Source: Dermabacter vaginalis (GTDB lineage: Bacteria; Actinomycetota; Actinomycetes; Actinomycetales; Dermabacteraceae). From it: a DNA stretch of 64,000 nucleotides. Shown here piece after piece: positions 45,705-54,594 of this stretch. Position numbers and translations under genes: made by a program. Where the stretch lies: contig NZ_CP012117.1 of the NCBI RefSeq assembly GCF_001678905.1, positions 2,328,315 through 2,392,314 of the forward strand. Direction: 5' to 3'. The notes beneath the pieces were generated by a model, which was given only the letters and a program-made list of their open reading frames with translations, did no database searches and was not told where the DNA came from. How positions within the stretch are numbered: the stretch's first letter is position 1; each line of letters begins with the position of its first letter.

Positions 45705-48149
45705 ATGCTTCGATCCGTGACGCGGCGCGCCTTACGCGCCCTCCTCGTCATGGTCGCACTGTATTCGATTCTGTGTGCGGCTCTTGCGCCCGTTGGCGCT
45801 TTCGTCCGATCGGGCTCCGCAGCCTACCAGTCTACCGGCCAGAAACCGCCCGCACATGTGGCACTGACCGCACCTGGGCTACCGTCGGAACCCGCACCTA
45901 CCCCCGGGCCAGCCCCGGTAGCCGATACCCCGCTCACGCTGGACCTTCTTTCGCTTACGCCCGCTGCGGTAAGACCCGGCGATACGCTCGAGGCCCGCGT
46001 GAGCATCACCAACACAACGGATGCGCCGCTCGAGAATGTGGCCCTCCAGCTCTCGAGCTTGACCTCACGCATCACCGATCGCACACTCGCCGATGAATGG
46101 TCGGCAACTGACCCGGCACAGACGTCCCGCCGCGGGACAGTACGCGGAACCTCGGCTGCGCGCACCCTCGCACCAGGCGAAACCGCCGAGTTCACGGTGC
46201 GAATCCCCGCCGACACTCTCGGCTACTCACGCGACGAGTCGCTATGGGGCCCGCGCCGCGTGGCTCTCACGGCCGTCACGGGAGCCACCACGGCGCCCGA
46301 TGCCGAAGATTCCTCCGCAAACGCCACCCCGGTCGCGACGCTTCGCACGTTCCTCGTGTGGCAGCCAGCTGACCACACGCCGAGTGTTTCCCTCGCCTAT
46401 CTCGCGCCCCTCGCCTCCACCGACCCCGCACTCGTGGCGACCAACCCGGAGGCTTTCGAAAAAGATGTGCGCGAGGGTGCCTTCGCCGCCCAGTGGGAGA
46501 TTGCCCAACGCGACGACGTGAGCTGGTGGCTCGACCCCTCCATGCTCGCGGAGCTCAAGGTGCCCGAAGGTATGAGCACCGTCGAGGAAGCCCGTTTGAG
46601 TCTTGAGGCGAAAACCTCCACGCCATCGCCGAGCGCGAGCCCGGCAACGCCCACGGCGCCCCCGGCTTCGGATGCGGGCGGCGCCAAGGAAACCCCGAGC
46701 ACGCCCGCCACCGCTCGCGCCGCAGGCACACCGTGGGGGCCGAATTCTGCGTGGGACGAGCGCCGCTCCTCGCTCATAGACGCGGCTAGAACACACGACG
46801 TGACACTCGCCCCCTTTGCCCTCGCAAGCCCCGCAACAGCCCGCTCGACCACCCGGCTTCTCGAGAACGAAGCCGCTTCAGCCACACAAAGCGCGGGCCT
46901 CGCGGCCGCCCCCACCCTGATGCGCGTAGAGTCCGGGGCTGTCACCGCGAAAGCCGTACGCTCCTCGGGAGCACAGACCGCTCTCGTGCCCGCCGAATCC
47001 TTCTATTCATCCCTGAGCCCAAGCGTCACCCCGAGTGGGTACGCGCAGATCGAGGATGGCGACAAACCGGCAACACCGCTCCTCGGCTACGACACGCGGC
47101 TCACGCGCCTTTCGGAGCGGCTTGCCGATCACAACGATCCCGAACTGTCCATTCAGCGGGCACTCGCGGATACGGCACTCCTCGCGGGCGAGCCAGCGTC
47201 GGCCCCCCGCACCATTCTGCTTGCCCCTTCCCCTACCTCCCGACTCAACCCCGCACGCACCTCCCGCATGCTCGATGCCCTTGGCGCCGCACCGTGGGTC
47301 ACGCACGCGAGCGCCTCCACCCTCGTCAAAGCGGCAAAGGCAGGAGAAGGCACCACGTCGATCAGCGGCGAGAGTGGGAACTATTGGGTGGGCAAGGTGA
47401 ATAAGCTCCACGCCATCGGTGAGAAGTCCGACGCCAGCCCCGCCCGCATCGATCCCGAAGCCCAAAAGGTGCCGGCCGGCGCAAGCAAAAGGGTCGAAAA
47501 GAGCCTCACGAAGTTGGGCGACGTGCGCGCCGTACTCGAGGATCCGAGCTACCTTTATGCGGCGATCTTGCTCGCGGCTTCGGGCGTGAATACCCCACTT
47601 TTCGAGGATCCTCACGCTCACGTCACGCGACTTGCACACCTCAACACGGTCACCGAAGCGAACGCGAAGCGCATTTCATTGACACTCGCGGGAACCTACA
47701 ATCTCGTCTCGAACGAGGCCTCGATCCCCTATACCGTTCACAACGGCTTTTCCACACCCGTGACGCTCAACCCGTCGGTCACATTTTCCCAACGGATCGC
47801 AAAGGCTGGCGCTACGCTCGAGCCCGTCACGCTTCCGGCGCTCACCACGGGCGATAACGCGATCCCCGTCGAGGCCGTGCGCAGCGGCAGCGGCTCGTTC
47901 ACGGTGATGATTACGAACGGCAACGACGTGGTCCTCGATTCGCGCGAGAGCCAACTGAGCGTCAACCCCGAGTGGGAGAACTGGACGACCCTCATCGCGA
48001 TGGTGCTTCTCGCCGCGCTCGTGATTACGGGCGTGGTCCGCGCCGGCCGCACAAAATCTGATGCGCGAAGCCCGGCACTCACCGAGCCGGAAGACCTCGC
48101 GAGCGTCGACCACCCCGATGCGCCCCCTCACACACGTGTAGAACACTAA
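45705..48149 (+). CDS. DUF6049-family secreted/membrane protein next to murJ
   Basis: An 814-residue protein with an N-terminal hydrophobic segment (ALLVMVALYSILCAALAPVG), a large extracytoplasmic region with an early beta-rich domain (PGDTLEARVSITNTTDAPLE), a Ser/Pro/Ala-rich insert (about 305-345), and a single C-terminal anchor (TLIAMVLLAALVITGVVRAG). It matches the position and shape of the actinobacterial DUF6049 protein encoded just upstream of murJ (the Rv3909 position in Mycobacterium). Function is unknown, but conserved linkage to murJ suggests a role in lipid II export or wall assembly. The gene is divergent from pcnA. Confidence 0.85.
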   Translation: MLRSVTRRALRALLVMVALYSILCAALAPVGAFVRSGSAAYQSTGQKPPAHVALTAPGLPSEPAPTPGPAPVADTPLTLDLLSLTPAAVRPGDTLEARVSITNTTDAPLENVALQLSSLTSRITDRTLADEWSATDPAQTSRRGTVRGTSAARTLAPGETAEFTVRIPADTLGYSRDESLWGPRRVALTAVTGATTAPDAEDSSANATPVATLRTFLVWQPADHTPSVSLAYLAPLASTDPALVATNPEAFEKDVREGAFAAQWEIAQRDDVSWWLDPSMLAELKVPEGMSTVEEARLSLEAKTSTPSPSASPATPTAPPASDAGGAKETPSTPATARAAGTPWGPNSAWDERRSSLIDAARTHDVTLAPFALASPATARSTTRLLENEAASATQSAGLAAAPTLMRVESGAVTAKAVRSSGAQTALVPAESFYSSLSPSVTPSGYAQIEDGDKPATPLLGYDTRLTRLSERLADHNDPELSIQRALADTALLAGEPASAPRTILLAPSPTSRLNPARTSRMLDALGAAPWVTHASASTLVKAAKAGEGTTSISGESGNYWVGKVNKLHAIGEKSDASPARIDPEAQKVPAGASKRVEKSLTKLGDVRAVLEDPSYLYAAILLAASGVNTPLFEDPHAHVTRLAHLNTVTEANAKRISLTLAGTYNLVSNEASIPYTVHNGFSTPVTLNPSVTFSQRIAKAGATLEPVTLPALTTGDNAIPVEAVRSGSGSFTVMITNGNDVVLDSRESQLSVNPEWENWTTLIAMVLLAALVITGVVRAGRTKSDARSPALTEPEDLASVDHPDAPPHTRVEH

Positions 48150-48165
48150 GGACACCACCCGAATC

Positions 48166-51100
48166 ATGAACAACTCGAGCAGTTCTTCTGCGCGCGGCAA
48201 GGCCATGCGCGCGAGCGCAATCATGGCGGTCGCATCGGCATCAACGCGTCTTTTGGGCTTCGTGCGCACCTTCCTGCTCGGGATGGTGCTCGGCGGCTCC
48301 GCATCGATCGCCGCAAACGCGTATTCGGCGGCGCAGATTCTGCCAAACTCCCTGTGGATCCTCATCGGCGGTGGCACTCTCAACGCGATTCTCGTGCCGG
48401 CAGTCGTGCGTGCGGCGAAGCTTCCGGATAAGGGCGAGGATTTCTGCTCGCGCCTGTTCACGCTGTTCTTCGTTGTCGCGGTGGGGATCACGACGCTCTG
48501 CACGCTCGCCGTCCCGTTCCTCACGATCGTCGCGAACTCCAAGCTTGACCCAGGCACGCTTCAGGCCGCGACCGTTCTCGGCTATTTCATGATGCCGCAG
48601 ATGATCTTCTCGTGTATCTACATCATGTTCGGGCAGATCCTCAATGCGCACGAAAGCTTCGGGCCTTTCACGTGGGCACCGGCGCTCAACAACCTCATGA
48701 ATATCGCGGGATCGATTCTGTTCCTCGTTCTCTGGGGGGCCCAGCCCGATGGCACGCAGTGGACGTGGGGCATGCTGCTCGTTCTCGCCTTCTCCCAGGT
48801 GGGAGGCAGCGCCGCGCAGGCTCTCCTCGTGTGGGCGTGGACGCTGAAGATCGGCCTCAAGATCAGGTTCAAGTGGGGTTTTCGCGGGCTCGGCCTGCGC
48901 AAGCTCGGAACGATGGGGCTGTGGACGTTCGCGATGATGGTCGTCGGCCAGGTCGCGGTGTTTGCACGTCGCTGGTCCACGGGCGGCGCCGTGTCGGCTG
49001 TGGAGCAGGCGCAGGCGAGCGGAGCCGGCGCCAACCGAGAGCTTTTCCCCGCTCTCGCGGCCCTCGACTGGTCGTACACCGTTTTCATGCTTCCACAGGG
49101 CATCATTGCCGTTTCCCTCGTGACGAGCATCTTCCCGCGCATGTCGAAGCGGGTCAACGAACGCGACCACCTCGGGGCCTATCGCACCTATTCCTCGATG
49201 AACAGGATTCTGTTCGTCCCGATGACCCTCGCGACGGTTGTGCTCATCGTGCTCGCGGCACCGATCATGTGGGTCGTCGTGGGCGGCACGTCCCCCGTTG
49301 GGGCGGGCGCCAACGGTCTCGTGCTCATCGGATACACCCTGGGACTGCCAGCCTTCGCCGCGACGTATCTCGTCACGCGCTACTTCTACGCCTACGAGGA
49401 CACGCGCACCGCCTTTATGATGCGCGTGCCGCCCACGGTGCTCTCGCTTCTCGCGATCCCCGTGATCCTCCTCTGGGTCGATCCGCGCTATGCCGCGGCT
49501 GCGGGCGCCTTCGCAAGTTCGATCGGCCTTGCGATCGGGTGGCTCGAAGGTGTGTGGCACATGCGTCGCAACCTCGCCCGCCAAGGCGTGGATATGAGCC
49601 AGGTGAATTCTCTCGGCACCATTTCCACGATCGCGCGCCTTTTCGTGGCCGGCGCAATTTCGGCGATGGCGGGCTGGGGGCTCCTCGCACTCTTTGGCGA
49701 TTTCACGTGGCGAGGGCGCATTATCGCGATCATCGTGGGCGTGGTTGTCGCGGCAGTGATGACCGGAGTATTCGCGCTCGTCGCGTGGATGCTCCGCGTG
49801 TCGGAGATTCGCGAGGCCGCGACCATGATCAGCTCTCGACTCTTGCGCAAACGCCGAGGCGGGGAGCCGGCAAAGAAGGCACCCGCTGCGGTGGAAGAAA
49901 CCTCGAGCGAGGCCGAAGAGCCCCGCTACGATGGTCAAGCATCGGATCGAACCACTCGAGCGAACCAAAGGATCACAGTGACAGAAATCCGCAGCCTTGA
50001 GGAACTCTTCTCCTCTCTCTCACTGAGCCCCGCCCTCGAGGAAAAGGAAAGCGTGGGCTCTGACCGCTTGCCTACGTCCTCAACCGAAGGGGCGTCGTGG
50101 CACCGCGGCGTGGACGAAAACGGCGAGCCGATTCTCGTGTTCGTCGTTCGCGGTGAATTTGCCGCCGATGTCCTCGATGCCGCACGCCGCGTGTCACTCG
50201 TGAACGTTCCGGGGCTTGAAGCCGTTCGCGACGTGCTCGAGTCGCACGAAGGCGAAACGAACGTCACGGCGGTCATCTACACCGACCCGAACCTGCCCAC
50301 GCTCGCCGACCTCACGCGCGAGGGTGCGCTACGCGCGGAAACCGCCCGCACGATCGCTGGTCGCGTGACGGCAACCCTCCAGGAGGCCCGCAGCAAGGGC
50401 ATCCGGCACCACCATCTCGATGAGGACCGCGTCTTCGTTGACCTCGAACACGATCAGGTGACAGTCCTCGGAGCGGGTATCGAGGATGCGGGCGACGAGG
50501 GCCTCTTGCACCTCACGGAGCCCTTCACGCTCAGCCCGGATGTGCGTGCGGTGGGGCGGATTCTCTACGTGGGGCTCGCGGGGCGCGGGCCGGAATTTTT
50601 CGGTTCCGACGCTTCCTTCGACCCGTCGACGACATCTCCGCGCACGGTGCCATCCGATCTAGGAACGCTTACCGCCACCCTTCTCACGCCGCTCACACCG
50701 AACGCGCCCGCGGACGGCCCTCGCCCGATGACGATCGAAGACGTGCACGAGGAGCTCTCGCCATGGCAGTCACTCCCCGTGACCCTCGAGGCGTACGATC
50801 CTGAGCAGCACGCCGGTGCGCCGGTACCGCTTGCGGAGCGAAACACCTCCGCTCCCGTCGTCGCGGGTCCATTCGAGCACCGGGAGCAGCTCAACGCGCA
50901 AGAGTCGGGGAGCACCGATGAAGCATCGGCCGATGACGCAACCGTCGAAAGCTCTTCTCCCGTCGAAGCCGACCGCGGCGACAGCGAAGCCCGGGCCGAG
51001 GCATCGGAGGCCGAAGAGGCACACGACGAAGCCGACGCTCCCCTCACGGGAGAAGCTGAGACCACCGATAAGCCCGTTGCGGAGGCCGACAAGCCGTGGT

Positions 51101-52215
51101 CCGAAGTGATCGATGCGCCGAAGGCACCGTCGGCGGCACACATGTTCCCGGGGCACATCGATGCCGATGCCCACCACGCCCCCGCGGCACTCACCGAAGA
51201 AGAGCCCACGGCGCCGGTCGCACCCCCGGTGCCTCCCGCACCCGCCCCCATTCCCGTTGCGGGTCGCGAGGAGTCCCTCGCCGAATCGCCGCGCACGCCG
51301 AACACGAACGATGACGCACACGAAGCGCCCGGCCGCCCCGTCGTTGCGCCGCCCTCGGCGGTCCAGCACTCGGCTCCCCGCGTGCGCCAGACGGCGCCCG
51401 ATGCCGGAGTTGTCATCCCCGTGCAGGGGCGCGAAGCGAGCGCACTCGACCCGCACGCGCCTGCGCCTCACAGCCAGCAGCACTCCTCGGCATTCCGCGA
51501 CGTTATGGACATCGCCCTCGCTTCCGATACGGCAGGAAGCAGCTCCGCAGCCGAAGGCAACGTGTCCCGCTCCACGACCGCGCGGATCATCCTCGTCGCC
51601 GCCCTGCTCGCCGTGATCCTCGGCCTCGTGTGGGCCATCACCTCAGTGACGTCAGTGGGCCGGCACGACCGAGATGTGGCAACGAACCCGACCACGCAGG
51701 CGTCGGAAGAAAAGGCCCCCGAAAAAACCGAAGCCCCTAAGGAAGAGCCCAGCGAGAAACCCACCGAGGCGCCCAAACCCCTGGCGCCGCTCAACCAGGT
51801 GAGCGTGGTGTACCCGCCCGATCCGGCGAAAGCCGATAAACCCGAAGACGCGGGGCGCATGCTCGACGGTGACCCGGGTACCGTGTGGAAAACCCAGCGG
51901 TACGCGAGCGCCGAGTACGGCCACCTGCGCGAGGGCATGGGCGTCAAGCTCGACCTCGGCGACGGCGAAGTCAAAAACGTTCGCGTTACGCCCGGCGCCC
52001 AGCAGGGCGGCACGATCGAGCTGCGCACCCTCACCGAGGACGGCCAGATCGGCGACGTGCTCGCCTCCGGTGAGGTCGCCCCCGGCGAGGACCTCACGCT
52101 CACGCCCGAAAAGCCCGTGGACGCGCGCTCGCTCGTGCTGTGGGCGCCCAACCTCGGCGCTGTCGACGGTGGATTCCGGCTCGAGATCGCCGAAGTGAAG
52201 GTCAATCAAGAATGA
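48166..52215 (+). CDS. murJ: MurJ lipid II flippase fused to a pseudokinase-like domain and an extracellular domain
   Basis: A single 1349-residue frame. Residues about 1-560 are a MurJ/MviN flippase with about 14 membrane segments (IMAVASASTRLLGFVRTFLL, NAYSAAQILPNSLWILIGGG, FMLPQGIIAVSLVTSIFPRM). Residues about 600-870 form a protein-kinase-like domain whose catalytic loop reads HHHLDEDRVFVDL where an active kinase has HRDLxxxN, so it is presumably inactive. A long acidic/Pro-rich linker, another membrane helix (about 1141-1164) and a C-terminal beta-domain resembling a discoidin-like fold (about 1200-1349) follow. Mycobacterial MviN has the same layout, and there the phosphorylated pseudokinase recruits FhaA. 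It moves lipid II across the membrane. Confidence 0.93.
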   Translation: MNNSSSSSARGKAMRASAIMAVASASTRLLGFVRTFLLGMVLGGSASIAANAYSAAQILPNSLWILIGGGTLNAILVPAVVRAAKLPDKGEDFCSRLFTLFFVVAVGITTLCTLAVPFLTIVANSKLDPGTLQAATVLGYFMMPQMIFSCIYIMFGQILNAHESFGPFTWAPALNNLMNIAGSILFLVLWGAQPDGTQWTWGMLLVLAFSQVGGSAAQALLVWAWTLKIGLKIRFKWGFRGLGLRKLGTMGLWTFAMMVVGQVAVFARRWSTGGAVSAVEQAQASGAGANRELFPALAALDWSYTVFMLPQGIIAVSLVTSIFPRMSKRVNERDHLGAYRTYSSMNRILFVPMTLATVVLIVLAAPIMWVVVGGTSPVGAGANGLVLIGYTLGLPAFAATYLVTRYFYAYEDTRTAFMMRVPPTVLSLLAIPVILLWVDPRYAAAAGAFASSIGLAIGWLEGVWHMRRNLARQGVDMSQVNSLGTISTIARLFVAGAISAMAGWGLLALFGDFTWRGRIIAIIVGVVVAAVMTGVFALVAWMLRVSEIREAATMISSRLLRKRRGGEPAKKAPAAVEETSSEAEEPRYDGQASDRTTRANQRITVTEIRSLEELFSSLSLSPALEEKESVGSDRLPTSSTEGASWHRGVDENGEPILVFVVRGEFAADVLDAARRVSLVNVPGLEAVRDVLESHEGETNVTAVIYTDPNLPTLADLTREGALRAETARTIAGRVTATLQEARSKGIRHHHLDEDRVFVDLEHDQVTVLGAGIEDAGDEGLLHLTEPFTLSPDVRAVGRILYVGLAGRGPEFFGSDASFDPSTTSPRTVPSDLGTLTATLLTPLTPNAPADGPRPMTIEDVHEELSPWQSLPVTLEAYDPEQHAGAPVPLAERNTSAPVVAGPFEHREQLNAQESGSTDEASADDATVESSSPVEADRGDSEARAEASEAEEAHDEADAPLTGEAETTDKPVAEADKPWSEVIDAPKAPSAAHMFPGHIDADAHHAPAALTEEEPTAPVAPPVPPAPAPIPVAGREESLAESPRTPNTNDDAHEAPGRPVVAPPSAVQHSAPRVRQTAPDAGVVIPVQGREASALDPHAPAPHSQQHSSAFRDVMDIALASDTAGSSSAAEGNVSRSTTARIILVAALLAVILGLVWAITSVTSVGRHDRDVATNPTTQASEEKAPEKTEAPKEEPSEKPTEAPKPLAPLNQVSVVYPPDPAKADKPEDAGRMLDGDPGTVWKTQRYASAEYGHLREGMGVKLDLGDGEVKNVRVTPGAQQGGTIELRTLTEDGQIGDVLASGEVAPGEDLTLTPEKPVDARSLVLWAPNLGAVDGGFRLEIAEVKVNQE

Positions 52216-52760
52216 CCCCCATTCGCCGTGCGTCGCGTAGCACCCACCGTGCGCGCGGTGAAAAGCGAAGCTGGACCGGCTTCCCACCGGGGGTGTTCGC
52301 CGGCTTCCTCGCTGCGACGATTCTTCTTGGCATCATGTTGTCGTGGGCGCTCAACCTGAGTGTCGAAATGGACGCCCCAGCAACCCAGAATGTCGCCGAT
52401 TCCAACCCGGCACCTGGAACCGACAACTCCGGCCTCCCCGTTCTCACCGAGTACACGATTGGGGCCGAGGTGCAGAATCTCCTCGACACGGGGAGCTTGC
52501 AAACCCCCGCAACCTTCGACGTCACGGAGTGCCTGAAGTCCCTCTCCTCGAACGAATCCGTGCTTATGCTCGAGCAGGTTTCGTGGGGCGGCGACGAAAA
52601 TGCGTGGCTCCTCGTTCTCGATGAGCACAACCTCACGCAAGTGCGCCGTGAAGGCGGGGAAGTTTCGGCAACGGTTGTGCGTTCCACGTGCGGGAGGGAT
52701 GCCGACGGCGCCTCCGCGCCCCTGTTTTCCGCACGGGTGCTCGTGGATCCGAAGAGCTGA
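52212..52760 (+). CDS. Single-pass membrane protein, possible orphan RsmA-like sensor domain
   Basis: The start is placed at ATG 52212, overlapping the murJ stop (ATGA), giving 182 residues. A basic cytoplasmic leader is followed by one anchor (GFLAATILLGIMLSWALNL) and an extracellular domain with two Cys: FDVTECLKSLSSNESVLMLE and WLLVLDEHN, then VVRSTCGRD. The spacing of C-L-L, V-L, LLVL and final C resembles the extracytoplasmic part of the SigM anti-sigma factor RsmA. RsmA lies at this point, together with sigM, in Mycobacterium. No sigma factor gene is present here. The resemblance is by eye only. Confidence 0.6.
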   Translation: MTPIRRASRSTHRARGEKRSWTGFPPGVFAGFLAATILLGIMLSWALNLSVEMDAPATQNVADSNPAPGTDNSGLPVLTEYTIGAEVQNLLDTGSLQTPATFDVTECLKSLSSNESVLMLEQVSWGGDENAWLLVLDEHNLTQVRREGGEVSATVVRSTCGRDADGASAPLFSARVLVDPKS

Positions 52761-52833
52761 CCGTGAAACTCAGCCTTCACCCCTACCCTTGTTCTGTTTG
52801 ATTGTTGGCGAGCCTTCGCTGTGAAAGGACATC

Positions 52834-53883
52834 ATGACCACCTCTGAGCCTCAGACCCCGATCCTCAACACCCTCGGTGGCGGTTTCGGCATCAGCCTTT
52901 CGGGATCGCAGACCGACACGGCCGAGACCGCGGCACCCTCCGATGCCTCCGACGCACCCGTGCGCGACATCGTGATCGTCGGCTCGGGCCCGGCGGGCTA
53001 CACCGCTGCCATTTACGCAGCCCGAGCAGGCCTCAAACCCGTGGTGATCGCCGGCTCTCTCGATGCCGGCGGCGCCCTCATGACCACCACCGAGGTGGAA
53101 AACTTCCCGGGCTTCCCCGAAGGTGTCATGGGTCCGGACCTCATGGGCAACATGCAGGAGCAGGCCGAGCGTTTCGGCGCTGAGATCCTTTTCGAGGACG
53201 CGACCGAGGTCGAGCTCACGGGCGACGTGAAAACGATTCGAGCCGAGGGCGGCGAGGTATTCCGCGCGAAGGCCGTCATTCTCGCGACCGGCTCCGCGTA
53301 CCGCAAACTCGGAGTGGACGGCGAAGAGCGCCTCTCCGGTAAGGGCGTGAGCTGGTGCGCCACGTGCGACGGTTTCTTCTTTAAGGACAAGGACATTTTC
53401 GTGGTGGGCGGCGGCGATTCCGCCGTGGAGGAAGCCACCTTCCTCACGCGCTTCGGCAAGAGCGTGACCCTGCTTCACCGCCGCGATGCGCTGCGTGCCT
53501 CGAAGATCATGGCGAAGCGCGCTGAGGACGACCCCAAGCTCGAGATCCGCTGGAACACCCAGGTCGTGGGCATTGAGGGCGAGAACGAACTCTCGCACCT
53601 CGTTCTCGAAGACACCGTGACCGGCGAACGCGAAACCGTGCCCGCCGATGGCCTTTTCGAAGCAATCGGCCATCTTCCCCGTTCCGGTCTGTTCAAGGGC
53701 CAGATCGACATCGATGACGAGGGCTACATCATCTGTGAAGGCCGCACGACTCACACCTCCCTCGAGGGCGTTTTCGCGTGCGGAGACGTTGTGGATCACC
53801 GCTACCGCCAAGCCATCACCGCTGCGGGATCCGGCTGTTCGGCCGCACTCGACGCCGAAAAATACCTCGCCACGCTCGAGTGA
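52834..53883 (+). CDS. trxB: Thioredoxin reductase (NADPH)
   Basis: A 349-residue flavoprotein; about 45 residues of variable leader precede the FAD-binding motif VIVGSGPAGYTAAIYAARAG. The redox-active CATCDG motif (in VSWCATCDGFFFKDKDIFVV) and NADPH motif GGGDSAVEEATFLTRFG follow, and GVFACGDVVDHRYRQAITAA closes the FAD site. It transfers electrons from NADPH to thioredoxin. The next gene begins inside its stop codon (GTGA) and encodes a thioredoxin-fold protein lacking the redox cysteines. Ribosome binding site AAAGGA precedes ATG 52834. Confidence 0.97.
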   Translation: MTTSEPQTPILNTLGGGFGISLSGSQTDTAETAAPSDASDAPVRDIVIVGSGPAGYTAAIYAARAGLKPVVIAGSLDAGGALMTTTEVENFPGFPEGVMGPDLMGNMQEQAERFGAEILFEDATEVELTGDVKTIRAEGGEVFRAKAVILATGSAYRKLGVDGEERLSGKGVSWCATCDGFFFKDKDIFVVGGGDSAVEEATFLTRFGKSVTLLHRRDALRASKIMAKRAEDDPKLEIRWNTQVVGIEGENELSHLVLEDTVTGERETVPADGLFEAIGHLPRSGLFKGQIDIDDEGYIICEGRTTHTSLEGVFACGDVVDHRYRQAITAAGSGCSAALDAEKYLATLE

Positions 53884-54245
53884 GCGACTCCGTCGCCTTC
53901 GGCGCCTCCTCGCGGGGCGACATTACTTTCGAGATTCACCTCTACTGGGCATCGTGGGCGGCGCCCTCACTTCCGGCGCCGCTCACCGCTCGAGAGCTCC
54001 ACGGAGTTCTACCTTCCAATGTCGAGGTGCACGTCCACGACGTTTCTCTCAGTACGGAAGCAGGGAACCTCGAGATCCCAAGCGGGGAGTTTGCGCCTCG
54101 GGTACTCCCTACGTGGAGAATCATTGCTCGGAACGGTCGAAGCGTTGTCGGTGAGCGGGTGCTCACAGGCGCGCACCCGAAATTCGCCGTACGCGAGGCA
54201 CTGGACGAAATACGCAGCGCACTAGACTCTGGGCGCCTCGCTTAG
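53880..54245 (+). CDS. Thioredoxin-fold protein without the CxxC active site
   Basis: The start is GTG 53880, overlapping the trxB stop codon, giving 121 residues. The sequence follows thioredoxin: ITFEIHLYWASWAAPSLPAP aligns with the strand and active-site region in which classical proteins have WCGPC, but here both cysteines are replaced (W-A-A-P-S). LPTWRII holds the cis-Pro loop, and ARNGRSVVGERVLTGAHPKF corresponds to the FKNGxxVxxxVGAxPK segment. The order trxB-trxA is standard near the actinobacterial origin, so this is a degenerate trxA rather than an unrelated gene. It cannot act as a disulfide reductant and might bind partners instead. Confidence 0.8.
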   Translation: MSDSVAFGASSRGDITFEIHLYWASWAAPSLPAPLTARELHGVLPSNVEVHVHDVSLSTEAGNLEIPSGEFAPRVLPTWRIIARNGRSVVGERVLTGAHPKFAVREALDEIRSALDSGRLA

Positions 54246-54438
54246 CACCATGGGTTTGTTTCACGCTCGTTGACCCACGCGCTCGCAACATCCCCGGGAG
54301 ATCTCCTCTGCCTCTGTGTGGGAGCTGCGCCTTGCCTCGCCGCCCCCTTTCCTTTTTTCCTCGTTCCCCCACCCTTGCCTATTTCTTGCTGCGGGTTTCC
54401 TACCTCATACATGATCATCTGTCCATCCCCACCGCGAT
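54246..54438. other. Spacer between the thioredoxin-fold gene and the IS30 element
   Basis: Pyrimidine-rich, with no open frame worth calling, no palindrome and no clear terminator. Confidence 0.4.
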
Positions 54439-54538
54439 TGGCGGAATGGACCCGGGTATCGTCCGAACGTGAGGCGTGCTGTCAAGGGGTGAATGCGCCA
54501 CTTCGACCGGGAGGTAGTTGTGACGCGTTGGACTCCGA

Positions 54539-54594
54539 AGGATGTTAAGGATGCTGCTGTTGAGCGAGGATGTTAAGGATGCTGCTGTTGAGCG
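54539..54594. repeat. 28 bp tandem duplication at the start of the IS30 transposase gene
   Basis: The 28-base unit 54539-54566 is repeated exactly at 54567-54594. Removing one copy restores a continuous frame from GTG 54520 (MTRWTPKDVKDAAVERVVAG). With both copies that frame stops after about 18 codons at TAA 54574-54576 or close by. Confidence 0.9.
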
